Below, piece after piece: positions 25,222 to 34,288 of a DNA stretch of 64,000 nt; the stretch's first letter is position 1; each line of letters opens with the position of its first letter. Source of the stretch: Flavobacterium haoranii (lineage in GTDB: Bacteria; Bacteroidota; Bacteroidia; Flavobacteriales; Flavobacteriaceae). A program made the position numbers and the translations under genes. The notes under the pieces were generated by a model that worked only from the letters and a program-made list of their open reading frames with translations, searched no databases and was not told the origin of the DNA. The stretch is taken from NCBI GenBank assembly GCA_003246205.1, contig QKBC01000019.1, positions 1 to 64,000 of the forward strand, in the 5' to 3' direction.

Positions 25222-27048
25222 TTATTCACTTAAATTATTCCACCAGAATTTTTTTAGCAATGCAATGCAAATTATAAGAATGATGATACAGATATAAAGC
25301 GGAAAGGTTTGCTGAAAGATCAGATACATTGGTATTAGAACCAATAACGTTTGTGCAATCGTACCTATCAGAACATTGAACATATCACGACCGAAATTAG
25401 CATCCGATTTAAAGTCAGGATTTTCAGCTATTACTTTTTCTTTTATTGGTCCCCAAAATCCCCACGGACGTACATTCAGATAAAACTCTTTCAGGATTTC
25501 TTCATTAGTAGCCGGAGCTGAGTACGTTCCGATAGCAGCGCCTAGTAAGGAAACGATAAGTAAAATAGGAAATAAATAAAGTTCGTTTATGTTAGGAAAA
25601 AGCACAGGAGTGAAGTAAGCAGCCACTAATCCGGCAAACATCCCCCAGAAGAATCCTTCTCCGTTGAATCGCCACCAATGCCATTTTAAAATATTAGCCC
25701 CTACATAGCTTCCATAAAGAACAGAAACAATGATGTTCAACACAGAATTTACATTTTTAGCAAATAGGCCTAATACAATACTGATGATAACTACTATTAT
25801 ACCAGTGCTATAATTCATGTTTCTGATTTGTTTAGCATTGGCATCAGGCTTAATATGTTTAAGGTAAATGTCATTTACAATATAGGCTTGAGCAGCATTA
25901 AGAGTTCCGGCAAAGGTTGACATGAATGCAGCAATTAAGCCCGCCAGTAATAAGCCTAAAAGTCCAACAGGAACAAAGGTTTTAATAGCAGAAGGAAGTA
26001 TAAGTTCAAAATCCAAATCTCCGGATGTGGTCAAAAGATCTATTTTTTCATAATAAACAAGTGCTAAAGCGGCAAATCCGGCAATCATCAAATAACGTAT
26101 CGGCATTAGGATAACAGACACGAAACCACTCATTTTGGAAGCTTCAATAGCATTTTTGGTAGATAATATTTTTTGCATGTCATAAGTAGGAGCAGGCCCG
26201 GCGATACTAACCAAAATTCCTTTAAACAACATCATAGAAAGAAAAACCGAGAAGATTCCGAATCCGTCTGATTTTATTTTACTTTGTACTTCCGGTATTA
26301 TGGAAGACCAATTGAGTTCTAAGCCTCCGCTGAACGGACTCATCCAATGTTCCGGTACGGTTAGGTTACCTGTTCCGACAGCTTGCCAGCCTAAGTAACC
26401 GATAACCAAAGCGGCGACAGTCATAATTGCAAATTGAACTACATCTGCCCAAACAATTCCTGACATACCGCCCAATAGAGAATAGAAAACGGCAAAAAGT
26501 GTAAAAATAACACCGTAAAAATGAGGTACATATTCGGCTGAAACCTGAAATGGAATGTAGTTGCTAATGACTTCCCAAGGGAGAAAGATCTCTACAAATT
26601 TTCCTAAGCCAATAAATCCGTATGCTAAATACCCTAAACATACCACTAAAGCAAATATAACAACGATCATGTGTGATAGTTTAGCACCTGTACCCGTTCC
26701 GAATCGAGTTCCGATCCATTCGGCACCGGTCGTTACGTTTGATCGTCTTAACCATTTGGATAAATAAACCATCAAGAAGATCTGATTGAAAACCGGCCAA
26801 AGCCAAGGAATCCATACACTTTTTATACCGTAGACAAACATTAAAGTTACTAACCAAATAGTTCCCGAAATGTCAAACATCCCCGAAGCATTGGAGAGTC
26901 CTAGTAAATACCACGGAATGGACTTGCCTCCTAAAAGATAATCGTCTTTACTGCGTTCAGCTCTTTTCCTTAATACCAGTCCGATAACAACAATTGAAAT
27001 CAGGTAAGCAAGGATGATTAAAAAGTCTATTGTATTGAGTAGTTGCAT
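25222..27048 (-). CDS. Sodium:solute symporter family (SSS) transporter
   Basis: 608 residues with about 14 hydrophobic segments, an SSS/LeuT-fold permease. The N-terminus TIDFLIILAYLISIVVIGLVL is helix 1, RAERSKDDYLLGGKSIPWYLLGLSNASGMFDISG is the family's conserved first-repeat motif, and GLIAAFMSTFAGTLNAAQAYIVNDIY matches the SSS signature. It imports a solute with Na+ across the inner membrane. Between a GH26 and the mannosylglucose phosphorylase it most likely carries mannobiose or a related oligosaccharide. Many Bacteroides mannan loci use an MFS permease instead, so this is a notable choice. Confidence 0.92.
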   Translation of the reverse strand: MQLLNTIDFLIILAYLISIVVIGLVLRKRAERSKDDYLLGGKSIPWYLLGLSNASGMFDISGTIWLVTLMFVYGIKSVWIPWLWPVFNQIFLMVYLSKWLRRSNVTTGAEWIGTRFGTGTGAKLSHMIVVIFALVVCLGYLAYGFIGLGKFVEIFLPWEVISNYIPFQVSAEYVPHFYGVIFTLFAVFYSLLGGMSGIVWADVVQFAIMTVAALVIGYLGWQAVGTGNLTVPEHWMSPFSGGLELNWSSIIPEVQSKIKSDGFGIFSVFLSMMLFKGILVSIAGPAPTYDMQKILSTKNAIEASKMSGFVSVILMPIRYLMIAGFAALALVYYEKIDLLTTSGDLDFELILPSAIKTFVPVGLLGLLLAGLIAAFMSTFAGTLNAAQAYIVNDIYLKHIKPDANAKQIRNMNYSTGIIVVIISIVLGLFAKNVNSVLNIIVSVLYGSYVGANILKWHWWRFNGEGFFWGMFAGLVAAYFTPVLFPNINELYLFPILLIVSLLGAAIGTYSAPATNEEILKEFYLNVRPWGFWGPIKEKVIAENPDFKSDANFGRDMFNVLIGTIAQTLLVLIPMYLIFQQTFPLYICIIILIICIALLKKFWWNNLSE

Positions 27049-27057
27049 AGTATCTAT

Positions 27058-28188
27058 TTACTGATAAATATTCTGTTCTGTTATTTCTTTTTGGAAAAAA
27101 GTATTAGGCAATTCATAGAATTTTTTAAAATCCTTTTCAGTAGAATGCCCTTTGTAAGGAGCATAATAATGCATCTTCTGTTCTTTTTCTTGCCAACCGT
27201 GATTTCTCCAAACTAAGACATAAGAAATTTTATAATTGCCAATAGCTTTAATTAAAGTATCAGTCCACCAATTTTCATAAGGTATTTGCTCAAATCCGGT
27301 TTCTGCAAAGGCCATGATCTTATGATGTTTCAAGGCAAATTCGTTCATGATTTTGAATTGTTTCTGACATTTATCAATATAAGCTGTACTTGTGGTAGGA
27401 TCGTCGTATTGATAAGCGTCAAAACTCACAATATCAACATATTGATCTCCCGGATAAAACTTTTCAAAATCTTCGTATGTTTCAAAATCAGCAGTATTGA
27501 ACACATAAATTAAGTTATGGACGCCTTTAGATTTTAAATAATCGAATGAGAAAGACCATAGTTCTTTAAATTGTTCCGGCGTTCCGTTGTTTTGGCACCA
27601 CCAAAACCAATTACCGGTTAATTCGTGGTAGGGACGATATAATACAGGTATCGGTTGGCCGTTATCGGCTTTTAGACTATTTAAAAATATAGCGACTTTA
27701 TCTAACCAGCTTTTAAAAAGGTCATGTTTACTTCCGTTTGGTAATACAGATGCTAAGGAACCGGGAGTAGTATCCCATGCGTCTCCGCCTGTAAAAGGAT
27801 TGTTAACATGCCAACTAATCGTATTGACTCCTCCTCTTTGGTAAATCTCTTTAATGAATTGTTTCATTTTAAGAAAAGGGACACCATCCAGATTTCTTGG
27901 GCTGTCATTTTCAATTCTTCCGATATCCCAGCCATAAACAGCCGGATAATCATTAACAACATCTTTTACATCACTTCTTCCTTCTTCATATTTCCAGTTG
28001 ACACCATAAGCTAAATCATCCTGATGTCCAAACATAAATCCTTTTTCTTTTAATTGTATAAGGTTGCTATATAAATTTTGAGTTTCTGTTGTTGCTTGTT
28101 TATCACTGTTAAATACGGAATTGCAAGAGGCTAACAAAGTAATTGATGTTAGTAGTGTTATTTTTGATATGGTTTTGTATAGTCTCAT
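27058..28188 (-). CDS. GH26 mannanase/mannobiohydrolase lipoprotein
   Basis: 376 residues. Lipoprotein signal MRLYKTISKITLLTSITLLASC with Cys22. GH26 features: KGFMFGHQDDLAYG (the conserved substrate-binding loop), TISWHVNNPFTGGDAW, PVLYRPYHELTGNWFWW with the acid/base Glu, IVSFDAYQYDD and IMAFAETGFEQ with the nucleophile. It differs clearly from the GH26 at 21590-22807 and resembles the exo-acting mannobiose-producing group that partners with epimerase plus GH130, though exo action cannot be proved from sequence. First gene of the leftward operon; its promoter region shares the 16-bp element with susC. Confidence 0.92.
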   Translation of the reverse strand: MRLYKTISKITLLTSITLLASCNSVFNSDKQATTETQNLYSNLIQLKEKGFMFGHQDDLAYGVNWKYEEGRSDVKDVVNDYPAVYGWDIGRIENDSPRNLDGVPFLKMKQFIKEIYQRGGVNTISWHVNNPFTGGDAWDTTPGSLASVLPNGSKHDLFKSWLDKVAIFLNSLKADNGQPIPVLYRPYHELTGNWFWWCQNNGTPEQFKELWSFSFDYLKSKGVHNLIYVFNTADFETYEDFEKFYPGDQYVDIVSFDAYQYDDPTTSTAYIDKCQKQFKIMNEFALKHHKIMAFAETGFEQIPYENWWTDTLIKAIGNYKISYVLVWRNHGWQEKEQKMHYYAPYKGHSTEKDFKKFYELPNTFFQKEITEQNIYQ

Positions 28189-28280
28189 GGTTTGTTAACT
28201 TTAATTTTTTAAAAAGTACTTAAAAAATATAGGAATATTTTTTAAATAATTAAAAATATTGACTGTGATTTTATAAAATT

Positions 28281-28288
28281 CAAAATTA
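28281..28288 (-). promoter_or_regulatory. -7 promoter box (TAATTTTG) of the leftward mannan operon
   Basis: Exact TAnnTTTG on the minus strand, about 90 nt before the GH26 ATG, and identical to the box before susC. Confidence 0.5.
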
Positions 28289-28310
28289 ATTTTGTTATTC
28301 TATATAGTAG

Positions 28311-28326
28311 TAATATTATTTTGTCA
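28311..28326 (-). promoter_or_regulatory. Candidate AraC-regulator site TGACAAAATAATATTA (leftward mannan operon)
   Basis: On the minus strand this 16-mer matches the susC-side copy at 15 of 16 positions. It lies 22 bp upstream of the TAATTTTG box for the GH26 operon. It is also about 37 bp upstream of the araC-type gene, so it could serve both. Confidence 0.5.
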
Positions 28327-28362
28327 AAATTATATCTTATAATTGCAAAAAAATAAATAAAA

Positions 28363-29241
28363 ATGAGTGATACATATAAATTCCATAGAGAAGTAACTCC
28401 ATTATCAAAAAGAGATAGTTTTTTAGTCTTTGATAGAATTAAAGATGGATTTGACTTTCCGATACATTATCATCCTGAGTATGAGATTAATTTTATTCAA
28501 AACGGAAGCGGTGTAAAAAGAGTAGTCGGAGATCATATAGAAGAAATAGAAGAAGTAGAATTGGTATTAGTGGGGCCGAATCTACATCATGGTTGGGAAA
28601 CACATAATTGCAGATCGAGAAGAATTCATGAGATAACCATCCAGTTCCATAATGATTTGTTTGAGGATAGTTTCTTGTCCAGACGGGTAATGTTGTCTAT
28701 AAAAGATATGTTAGAAAAGTCAATACACGGAATATTGTTTTCAAATAAAACGGCATTGGAAATAGGAGAAAGGTTAAAAAAACTTTCAAAATTAGATGGA
28801 ATCGATAATTTTTTAGAGTTTTTATCCATTTTGTATGATATGTCTAATTCAAGAAATCAGAGACTATTATCTACTTATACAGTTGATAATTTCAACTTTG
28901 AAGAAGATGATAAAATGAAAACAGTGTATGATTATGTACAGCAAAACTTCTCGGAGAAAATATCTTTAGACGAGGTAGCAGACTTGCTTTCTATGAGTGT
29001 AGTATCATTTAATCGGTTTATTAAAAAAAGAACCAATAAAACATTTGTGAACTATTTAAATGATATCAGGGTAGGATATGCATCCAGATGGTTGATTGAA
29101 AAGGATTTGAGTATTGCTGAGATTGCTTATAAAGCCGGGTTTAATAATATTGCCAATTTTAACAGAATCTTTAAGAGTAAAAAAAATACAACTCCTAGTC
29201 AATATAGAGAAGAATTCAATGGAATGAAACGGTTTTTATAA
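28363..29241 (+). CDS. AraC-family transcriptional regulator
   Basis: 292 residues. The N-terminal ~150 residues are a cupin-like sensing domain (FPIHYHPEYEINFIQNGSGVKRVVGDHIEE, and LVLVGPNLHHGWETHN). The C-terminal ~100 residues are the double helix-turn-helix: VYDYVQQNFSEKISLDEVADLLSMS, SFNRFIKKRTNKTF, then SIAEIAYKAGFNNIANFNRIFKSKKNTTPSQYR. It sits between the two divergent mannan operons, so it is the obvious local regulator, probably sensing a mannan oligosaccharide. Note that this is a soluble AraC regulator and not the hybrid two-component sensor that controls many Bacteroides loci. Confidence 0.95.
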   Translation: MSDTYKFHREVTPLSKRDSFLVFDRIKDGFDFPIHYHPEYEINFIQNGSGVKRVVGDHIEEIEEVELVLVGPNLHHGWETHNCRSRRIHEITIQFHNDLFEDSFLSRRVMLSIKDMLEKSIHGILFSNKTALEIGERLKKLSKLDGIDNFLEFLSILYDMSNSRNQRLLSTYTVDNFNFEEDDKMKTVYDYVQQNFSEKISLDEVADLLSMSVVSFNRFIKKRTNKTFVNYLNDIRVGYASRWLIEKDLSIAEIAYKAGFNNIANFNRIFKSKKNTTPSQYREEFNGMKRFL

Positions 29242-29244
29242 CAA

Positions 29245-29260
29245 TGATATTATTTTATCA
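29245..29260 (-). promoter_or_regulatory. Third copy of the candidate AraC-regulator site
   Basis: On the minus strand it reads TGATAAAATAATATCA, 15 of 16 identical to the site at 29313-29328, from which it is separated by 52 bp in inverted orientation. It could form a looped pair with that site. Confidence 0.4.
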
Positions 29261-29312
29261 TATTTATACATTAAAATTTCGTTAAAATTTTCGTGAAAAT
29301 AATAGAATTAAA

Positions 29313-29328
29313 TGATAAAATAATATTA
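29313..29328 (+). promoter_or_regulatory. Candidate AraC-regulator site TGATAAAATAATATTA (susC side)
   Basis: Same orientation relative to transcription as the copy for the leftward operon, and 21 bp upstream of the TAATTTTG box of susC, versus 22 bp there. Confidence 0.5.
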
Positions 29329-29349
29329 AAGTTAAGTTGGTAAGACCTA

Positions 29350-29357
29350 TAATTTTG
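29350..29357 (+). promoter_or_regulatory. -7 promoter box (TAATTTTG) of the susC operon
   Basis: Exact TAnnTTTG match 91 nt upstream of the susC ATG, with no TTG at the usual -33 distance, as expected for an activator-dependent promoter. Confidence 0.5.
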
Positions 29358-29360
29358 TAA

Positions 29361-29392
29361 ATCAACAATAAATACATAGTTAAATTGTTGAT
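29361..29392 (+). promoter_or_regulatory. Inverted repeat in the susC leader
   Basis: ATCAACAAT and ATTGTTGAT, nine perfect pairs around a 14-nt loop, immediately downstream of the -7 box. It could be an mRNA leader hairpin or an operator. Confidence 0.35.
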
Positions 29393-29448
29393 ATTATAAA
29401 AAAATTAGGTATTTATTTTGTTTTATTAAATTACTAACTAACAAATTT

Positions 29449-32400
29449 ATGAGGGATTCAAATTATTACTTAAAGCAAATAAGTAAAAGAAAAGGATATT
29501 TTTTCCTCCTTTTTCTTTTATCTTCTTTTTCTGCTTTAATGGCTCAAAACATCAAAGTTTCGGGCGTCGTATCCGATAAACAAGGGGTAACTCTTCCGGG
29601 AGTTAATGTAGTCTTGAAGGGTACACAAAAAGGGGTAATTACAGATTTTGATGGAAATTTCCAATTAGATGTTCCGTCAAACGGTGTTTTAACCTTTTCT
29701 TATATAGGTTTTCAAACAAAAGAGGTGCCGGTAAATTCCCAATCAACGATTAATGTAACTCTTGAAGAAAATGTGTCAAGTTTGGAGGAGATCGTGGTAA
29801 TTGGTTATGGTGCCCAAAAGAAAGAAGATGTTAACGGAGCCATATCTTCTATTAAAACAGAAGATATTACAGCTTTAAAACAAACTACTGTAGATCAGAT
29901 GATGCAAGGAAAAGCTGCCGGGGTTACGATTCAGAACAATTCAGGTCAACCGGGTAGCGCCGTTTCGGTACGTGTTCGTGGTGTAACATCTATTTCAGGG
30001 ACAAATGAACCGCTTTATATCATTGATGGTGTTCCTGTTTCCGGTGATGCTACCGGAAAATCTATGTCGGGACGTCCGATATCGGCTAATGATTTTTCAG
30101 CCGGAGGAGATTCAGGGAATAGTACTGTAAGTCCGTTATCATTTCTAAATCCTAACGATATTGAATCAATCGATATCTTAAAAGATGCTTCTGCAACAGC
30201 TATTTATGGTTCCAGAGGGGCTAATGGGGTTGTAATCATTACAACAAAATCAGGAAAAAGAGGAGATGGAAAGATATCTTATGAAGGTTACACCTCTGTT
30301 GCAAATATTTACAGAAAATTAGATGTAATGAATTTGCAGCAGTATGCCAGATATCAGAATAATTTAGCGGTTGCTATAGGTTTACCAAACTCTGTTAGAG
30401 ATGAATTCTCGCATCCGGAGCTATTAGGAAACGGAACAAATTGGCAGGATGAAGTTTATCAAACTGCTTTGACACAAAGCCATCAGTTATCTTTTTCAGG
30501 GGGTAAAGATGCAACGACCTACTATTTATCAGGTGGTTTTATGGATCAGCAAGGAGTTTTACTGGGTTCGGGATATAAACGTTATACGATGCGTGCTAAC
30601 CTTGATTCTAAAGTAAAAGATTGGTTAAAAGTAGGTCTAAATGTCGGAACCGGTATTACAAATGAAAAACTGACCATAAATCAGAGTTATACAGGAGTTA
30701 TCAGCAATGCATTGTTACAGGCTCCTGATATTCCGGTAAGAAATACTGATGGTAGTTTTGCCGGACCTAATGATAATTCAATGGCTGGTGCTTCATATTA
30801 TAATCCGGTTGCTATTTCAATGATTAGAGATAACACGTTAGTTCGCAAAAACTTTTTAGGGAATTTATACGGTGAGGCTACTATAATCAAAGGATTGAAA
30901 TACAGAGCAGAGTTAGGAGCAAATACTGAATTTGCAACACAAGAAGATTTTATTCCGGAATACAACTGGGGAATCCAAACTCATAATGCAACAGAATTAT
31001 GGAGAAGAAATTCGAACTGGTATTCGATCAATATCAAAAACTTATTGACTTATGATAGAATGTTCGGGAAACACAAAGTGACACTTCTAGCAGGTCAGGA
31101 AGCTAACGATAATCACTGGGAAGGGTTGAATGTGTACAGCACAGGAGCACCTGTAAGTAATCCGGCTACTGTTAATCTGGGATCAACTATTCGTGTTACA
31201 GCAAACGATTATTATAAAGGAAGCGCGGCATTATTCTCATACTTTGGTCGTTTGATTTATGATTTTGATAATAAATATAGTCTTTCAGCTTCTTGGCGTG
31301 CGGATAGATCATCAAAATTTGATCCGGTTGCCGATGGTGGAAAAAAACAATGGGGATATTTTCCGGCAGTAGCTGCCTCTTGGAAATTGTCAAATGAGAA
31401 ATTCATGGAAAATACCAAAAAATATATTGACAATATCAAATTCCGAATCGGATATGGTGAAACAGGAAATCAACAAATACCGAATAATCGTTATACAGCT
31501 TTGTTACAACCGGGAGGTTCAGGTTTAGGAGCTTCTTATACAGTAGGTAATATGCCGAATCCTGATTTAACATGGGAATCAATGCAGCAAACTAACTTTG
31601 GTTTGGATTTTACATTATTTGATTCCAGATTGTCAGCCAGTTTAGATTACTATGTAAAAAAATCAAAAGATTTCTTGTTCCAAGTACCATTACCGGATTA
31701 TTTAACGGGAGGTAGTTCATATTATGGCGGTATTGAAGCACCTTATTCTAATATTGGTTCTATGGAGAATAGAGGATATGATGTGACTTTAAACTACAAA
31801 ACAAAAGGCGAAGGTAATTTCTCATGGAGTTCTACTTTAGTTTTATCGCATTACAAGAATAAATTATTGTCATTACAAGATGGGCTTATCTTAATTCAAG
31901 ATATTCAAACTAATGGTTATATGCCTGTTTCAGTAACCAATACTGTTGTTGGTCAGCCAATAGGGATGTTTTATGGATACGTTGCTGAAGGATTATTTCA
32001 AACACAAGAAGAGTTAAATAATGCTCCTATTCAATTTGGACAATCGGTTGGCGATCAACCAGGTGAAACTTGGTTGGGTGATGTAAAGTATAAAGATGTA
32101 AACGGAGATGGTGTAATTAATGAATTGGATAGAACCTTAATCGGTAATCCTAATCCTGATTTCACTTTTGGTTTTACCAATAACTTTAGATACAAAAGCT
32201 TTGACTTATCTGTTTTTGTACAAGGATCAGTAGGTAATGATATCATGAATTTAACATGGAGAAACGGAACTTCAAATTCGCAATTATATACTAACCAATT
32301 AGTTGAAGCAGCCAATTATTGGACTCCGACTAATACAAATACCAGTATTCCGAGAGCTTTAAATGGTGTTGGAAATGTGAATAACTTAATTTCAACACGT

Positions 32401-32658
32401 TATATTGAAGATGGTTCGTATGCCAGAATTCAAAATCTTACTTTAGGATACACTTTACCATCTGATTTGGTGGCTAAAATTAAAATGTCAAGAGTAAGAC
32501 TTTACGGAAGTGTACAAAACCTTCATACTTTCACTAAGTATAGAGGATATGACCCTGAAATTGGTTCATTTAACCAAAATGTTTTATTGTCGGGGATTGA
32601 TAATGGTAGATATCCGACTCCAAGAACTTACTCATTCGGTGTTAATTTCGAATTCTAA
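29449..32658 (+). CDS. SusC/RagA-family TonB-dependent outer-membrane transporter
   Basis: 1069 residues. Signal peptide to about residue 32 (FFLLFLLSSFSALMAQ), CarboxypepD_reg-like domain (VSGVVSDKQGVTLPGVNVVLKGT) at 35-115, the SusC-type linker EEIVVIGYGAQKKEDVNGAISS that includes the TonB-box region, plug domain with VRVRGVTSISGTNEPLYIIDGVPV and LKDASATAIYGSRGANGVVIITTK, then a 22-strand barrel ending in SFGVNFEF with a C-terminal Phe. It imports oligosaccharides across the outer membrane with SusD as its lid. Followed 5 nt later by susD, so they form the usual pair. Substrate by context is beta-mannan oligosaccharide. Confidence 0.97.
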   Translation: MRDSNYYLKQISKRKGYFFLLFLLSSFSALMAQNIKVSGVVSDKQGVTLPGVNVVLKGTQKGVITDFDGNFQLDVPSNGVLTFSYIGFQTKEVPVNSQSTINVTLEENVSSLEEIVVIGYGAQKKEDVNGAISSIKTEDITALKQTTVDQMMQGKAAGVTIQNNSGQPGSAVSVRVRGVTSISGTNEPLYIIDGVPVSGDATGKSMSGRPISANDFSAGGDSGNSTVSPLSFLNPNDIESIDILKDASATAIYGSRGANGVVIITTKSGKRGDGKISYEGYTSVANIYRKLDVMNLQQYARYQNNLAVAIGLPNSVRDEFSHPELLGNGTNWQDEVYQTALTQSHQLSFSGGKDATTYYLSGGFMDQQGVLLGSGYKRYTMRANLDSKVKDWLKVGLNVGTGITNEKLTINQSYTGVISNALLQAPDIPVRNTDGSFAGPNDNSMAGASYYNPVAISMIRDNTLVRKNFLGNLYGEATIIKGLKYRAELGANTEFATQEDFIPEYNWGIQTHNATELWRRNSNWYSINIKNLLTYDRMFGKHKVTLLAGQEANDNHWEGLNVYSTGAPVSNPATVNLGSTIRVTANDYYKGSAALFSYFGRLIYDFDNKYSLSASWRADRSSKFDPVADGGKKQWGYFPAVAASWKLSNEKFMENTKKYIDNIKFRIGYGETGNQQIPNNRYTALLQPGGSGLGASYTVGNMPNPDLTWESMQQTNFGLDFTLFDSRLSASLDYYVKKSKDFLFQVPLPDYLTGGSSYYGGIEAPYSNIGSMENRGYDVTLNYKTKGEGNFSWSSTLVLSHYKNKLLSLQDGLILIQDIQTNGYMPVSVTNTVVGQPIGMFYGYVAEGLFQTQEELNNAPIQFGQSVGDQPGETWLGDVKYKDVNGDGVINELDRTLIGNPNPDFTFGFTNNFRYKSFDLSVFVQGSVGNDIMNLTWRNGTSNSQLYTNQLVEAANYWTPTNTNTSIPRALNGVGNVNNLISTRYIEDGSYARIQNLTLGYTLPSDLVAKIKMSRVRLYGSVQNLHTFTKYRGYDPEIGSFNQNVLLSGIDNGRYPTPRTYSFGVNFEF

Positions 32659-32663
32659 AAAAA

Positions 32664-34274
32664 ATGAAAATGAAAATGAATAAAAAAGTAATAGGACATT
32701 TTACAGCAGTTTTTGCTTCTGTATTAATTCTGGTATCTTGTTCTCAAGATTTTACAGATAGACCTTCTGAAGATTCTATAAGTTTAGACTCTTACTATGC
32801 AACTAATGAACAGGTGGCATCTGCAACAAATGTGTTATATTCCAGAACCTGGTTTAATTTTGAAACAAAATTCTTTTTTGCAGTTGCAGAAGTGGGTTCC
32901 GGGAATATGTATACTAATTCATCAGACGTAAACGCATTACGCGATTTTTCAATGAATGGTAGTTATCCTATTTTGCAAGATGGTTGGGCTTCATTATGGG
33001 CAAATATTGCACAGGCTAATGCTTTAATCAACTTTTTAGAGGAAAGAGTTGGTCCGAATGTTGATCCTGATGTTGTTCAGAATACGATTGGCGAGGCCTA
33101 TTTTTTAAGAGCAACAGCTTATTTCTATTTAGTACGTTTATGGGGTGCTGTGCCAATTATTGAAAATAATTTAGATTATGCAAATTCTCCTCAAATTCCG
33201 ACCAATAGAGTAGAAGATGTATATACGCTGATCGAAATGGATTACTTGAAAGCTATTGACCGTTTGTATGAAAAGAACAGAGGAAGCAATTATGCTGATA
33301 ACGGGCATGTTTCTAAAGGTTCGGCTAAAGCAATGTTAGCCAAAGTGTATTTGTATGAGCAAAAGTATACTGAAGCAAAACAAATAGCCCAAGAAGTGAT
33401 CAGTAGCGGAGAGTTTAAATTATTCGGTGGACAAGAGCTTCCTGGTAAATCATTCGCAGATTTATTCACATATCCTAATAACAATAATGAAGAGTCCATC
33501 TTTGCATTACAATGGTTATGGGACGGAAATTACGGTTCTGGAAATGTTTGTAACACTCAGTTTGGAATCAGTACAGCCGATTTAACAACATCAAATTGTT
33601 CCTACGGAGGTGTATTTGCTCCTTCTCAGGATATCTTGAATTTATATGAAACTAACGATTTAAGAAGACATGAAACCATTATGTTTCCGGGAGAAGAATA
33701 TATGAATATCAAAGTATTAATTGATGGTGGACAAACGGAACAAATGGGCTTCACGGTACCGGATGCAACAGCTATTGGCGGACAAGGTGCCGGTGCTGCA
33801 ATTAAAAAATATGTAATTGGTATTGAAAACGGAAATGAAACAGGGCCAACCCAAATAAGTGGTAATGGTGCTATGTCTAATAATACTTATATTATGCGCT
33901 ATGCCGAATTGTTGTTGATCCATGCAGAGGCAGTGTTGGCAGGCGGAGGCAGTACTAGTGATGCAGCAGCATTGAATTCTTTTAATGCTGTTAGAAACAG
34001 AGCTGGTTTGTCAAGTGTAAGTTCAATAACATCTGATGATATCTTTTTAGAAAGAAGAAAAGAATTAGCTTTTGAAGGAGATTATTGGTTTGATCTAGGT
34101 CGCAGACCTAGAGCAGAAGCAATAGCAATAATGTCAGCTCAAAACAGAGGTGATATGAACTATGCACAATATTTTACACCTTCTGATGCCGATTTCTTAT
34201 TGGATTATCCTGCTAATGAAGTGGCTAAAAATCCTAAGCTATTAGAACCACCTGTACCTTATGATTTTAACTAA
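32664..34274 (+). CDS. SusD/RagB-family glycan-binding lipoprotein
   Basis: 536 residues. Lipoprotein signal HFTAVFASVLILVSCSQDFTDRPSEDSIS with Cys near position 26. The alpha-helical TPR-like SusD fold shows in GEAYFLRATAYFYLVRLWGAVPI and SKGSAKAMLAKVYLYEQKYTEAKQIAQEVISSG. The C-terminal RYAELLLIHAEAVLAGG, FNAVRNRAGL and FLERRKELAFEGDYWFDLGR are signature strings. It binds glycan at the cell surface and closes over the SusC pore. Several ATGs lie at the start (MKMKMNKK), so the first residue is uncertain by up to five. Confidence 0.97.
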   Translation: MKMKMNKKVIGHFTAVFASVLILVSCSQDFTDRPSEDSISLDSYYATNEQVASATNVLYSRTWFNFETKFFFAVAEVGSGNMYTNSSDVNALRDFSMNGSYPILQDGWASLWANIAQANALINFLEERVGPNVDPDVVQNTIGEAYFLRATAYFYLVRLWGAVPIIENNLDYANSPQIPTNRVEDVYTLIEMDYLKAIDRLYEKNRGSNYADNGHVSKGSAKAMLAKVYLYEQKYTEAKQIAQEVISSGEFKLFGGQELPGKSFADLFTYPNNNNEESIFALQWLWDGNYGSGNVCNTQFGISTADLTTSNCSYGGVFAPSQDILNLYETNDLRRHETIMFPGEEYMNIKVLIDGGQTEQMGFTVPDATAIGGQGAGAAIKKYVIGIENGNETGPTQISGNGAMSNNTYIMRYAELLLIHAEAVLAGGGSTSDAAALNSFNAVRNRAGLSSVSSITSDDIFLERRKELAFEGDYWFDLGRRPRAEAIAIMSAQNRGDMNYAQYFTPSDADFLLDYPANEVAKNPKLLEPPVPYDFN

Positions 34275-34288
34275 AAAAGAAATTTGAT

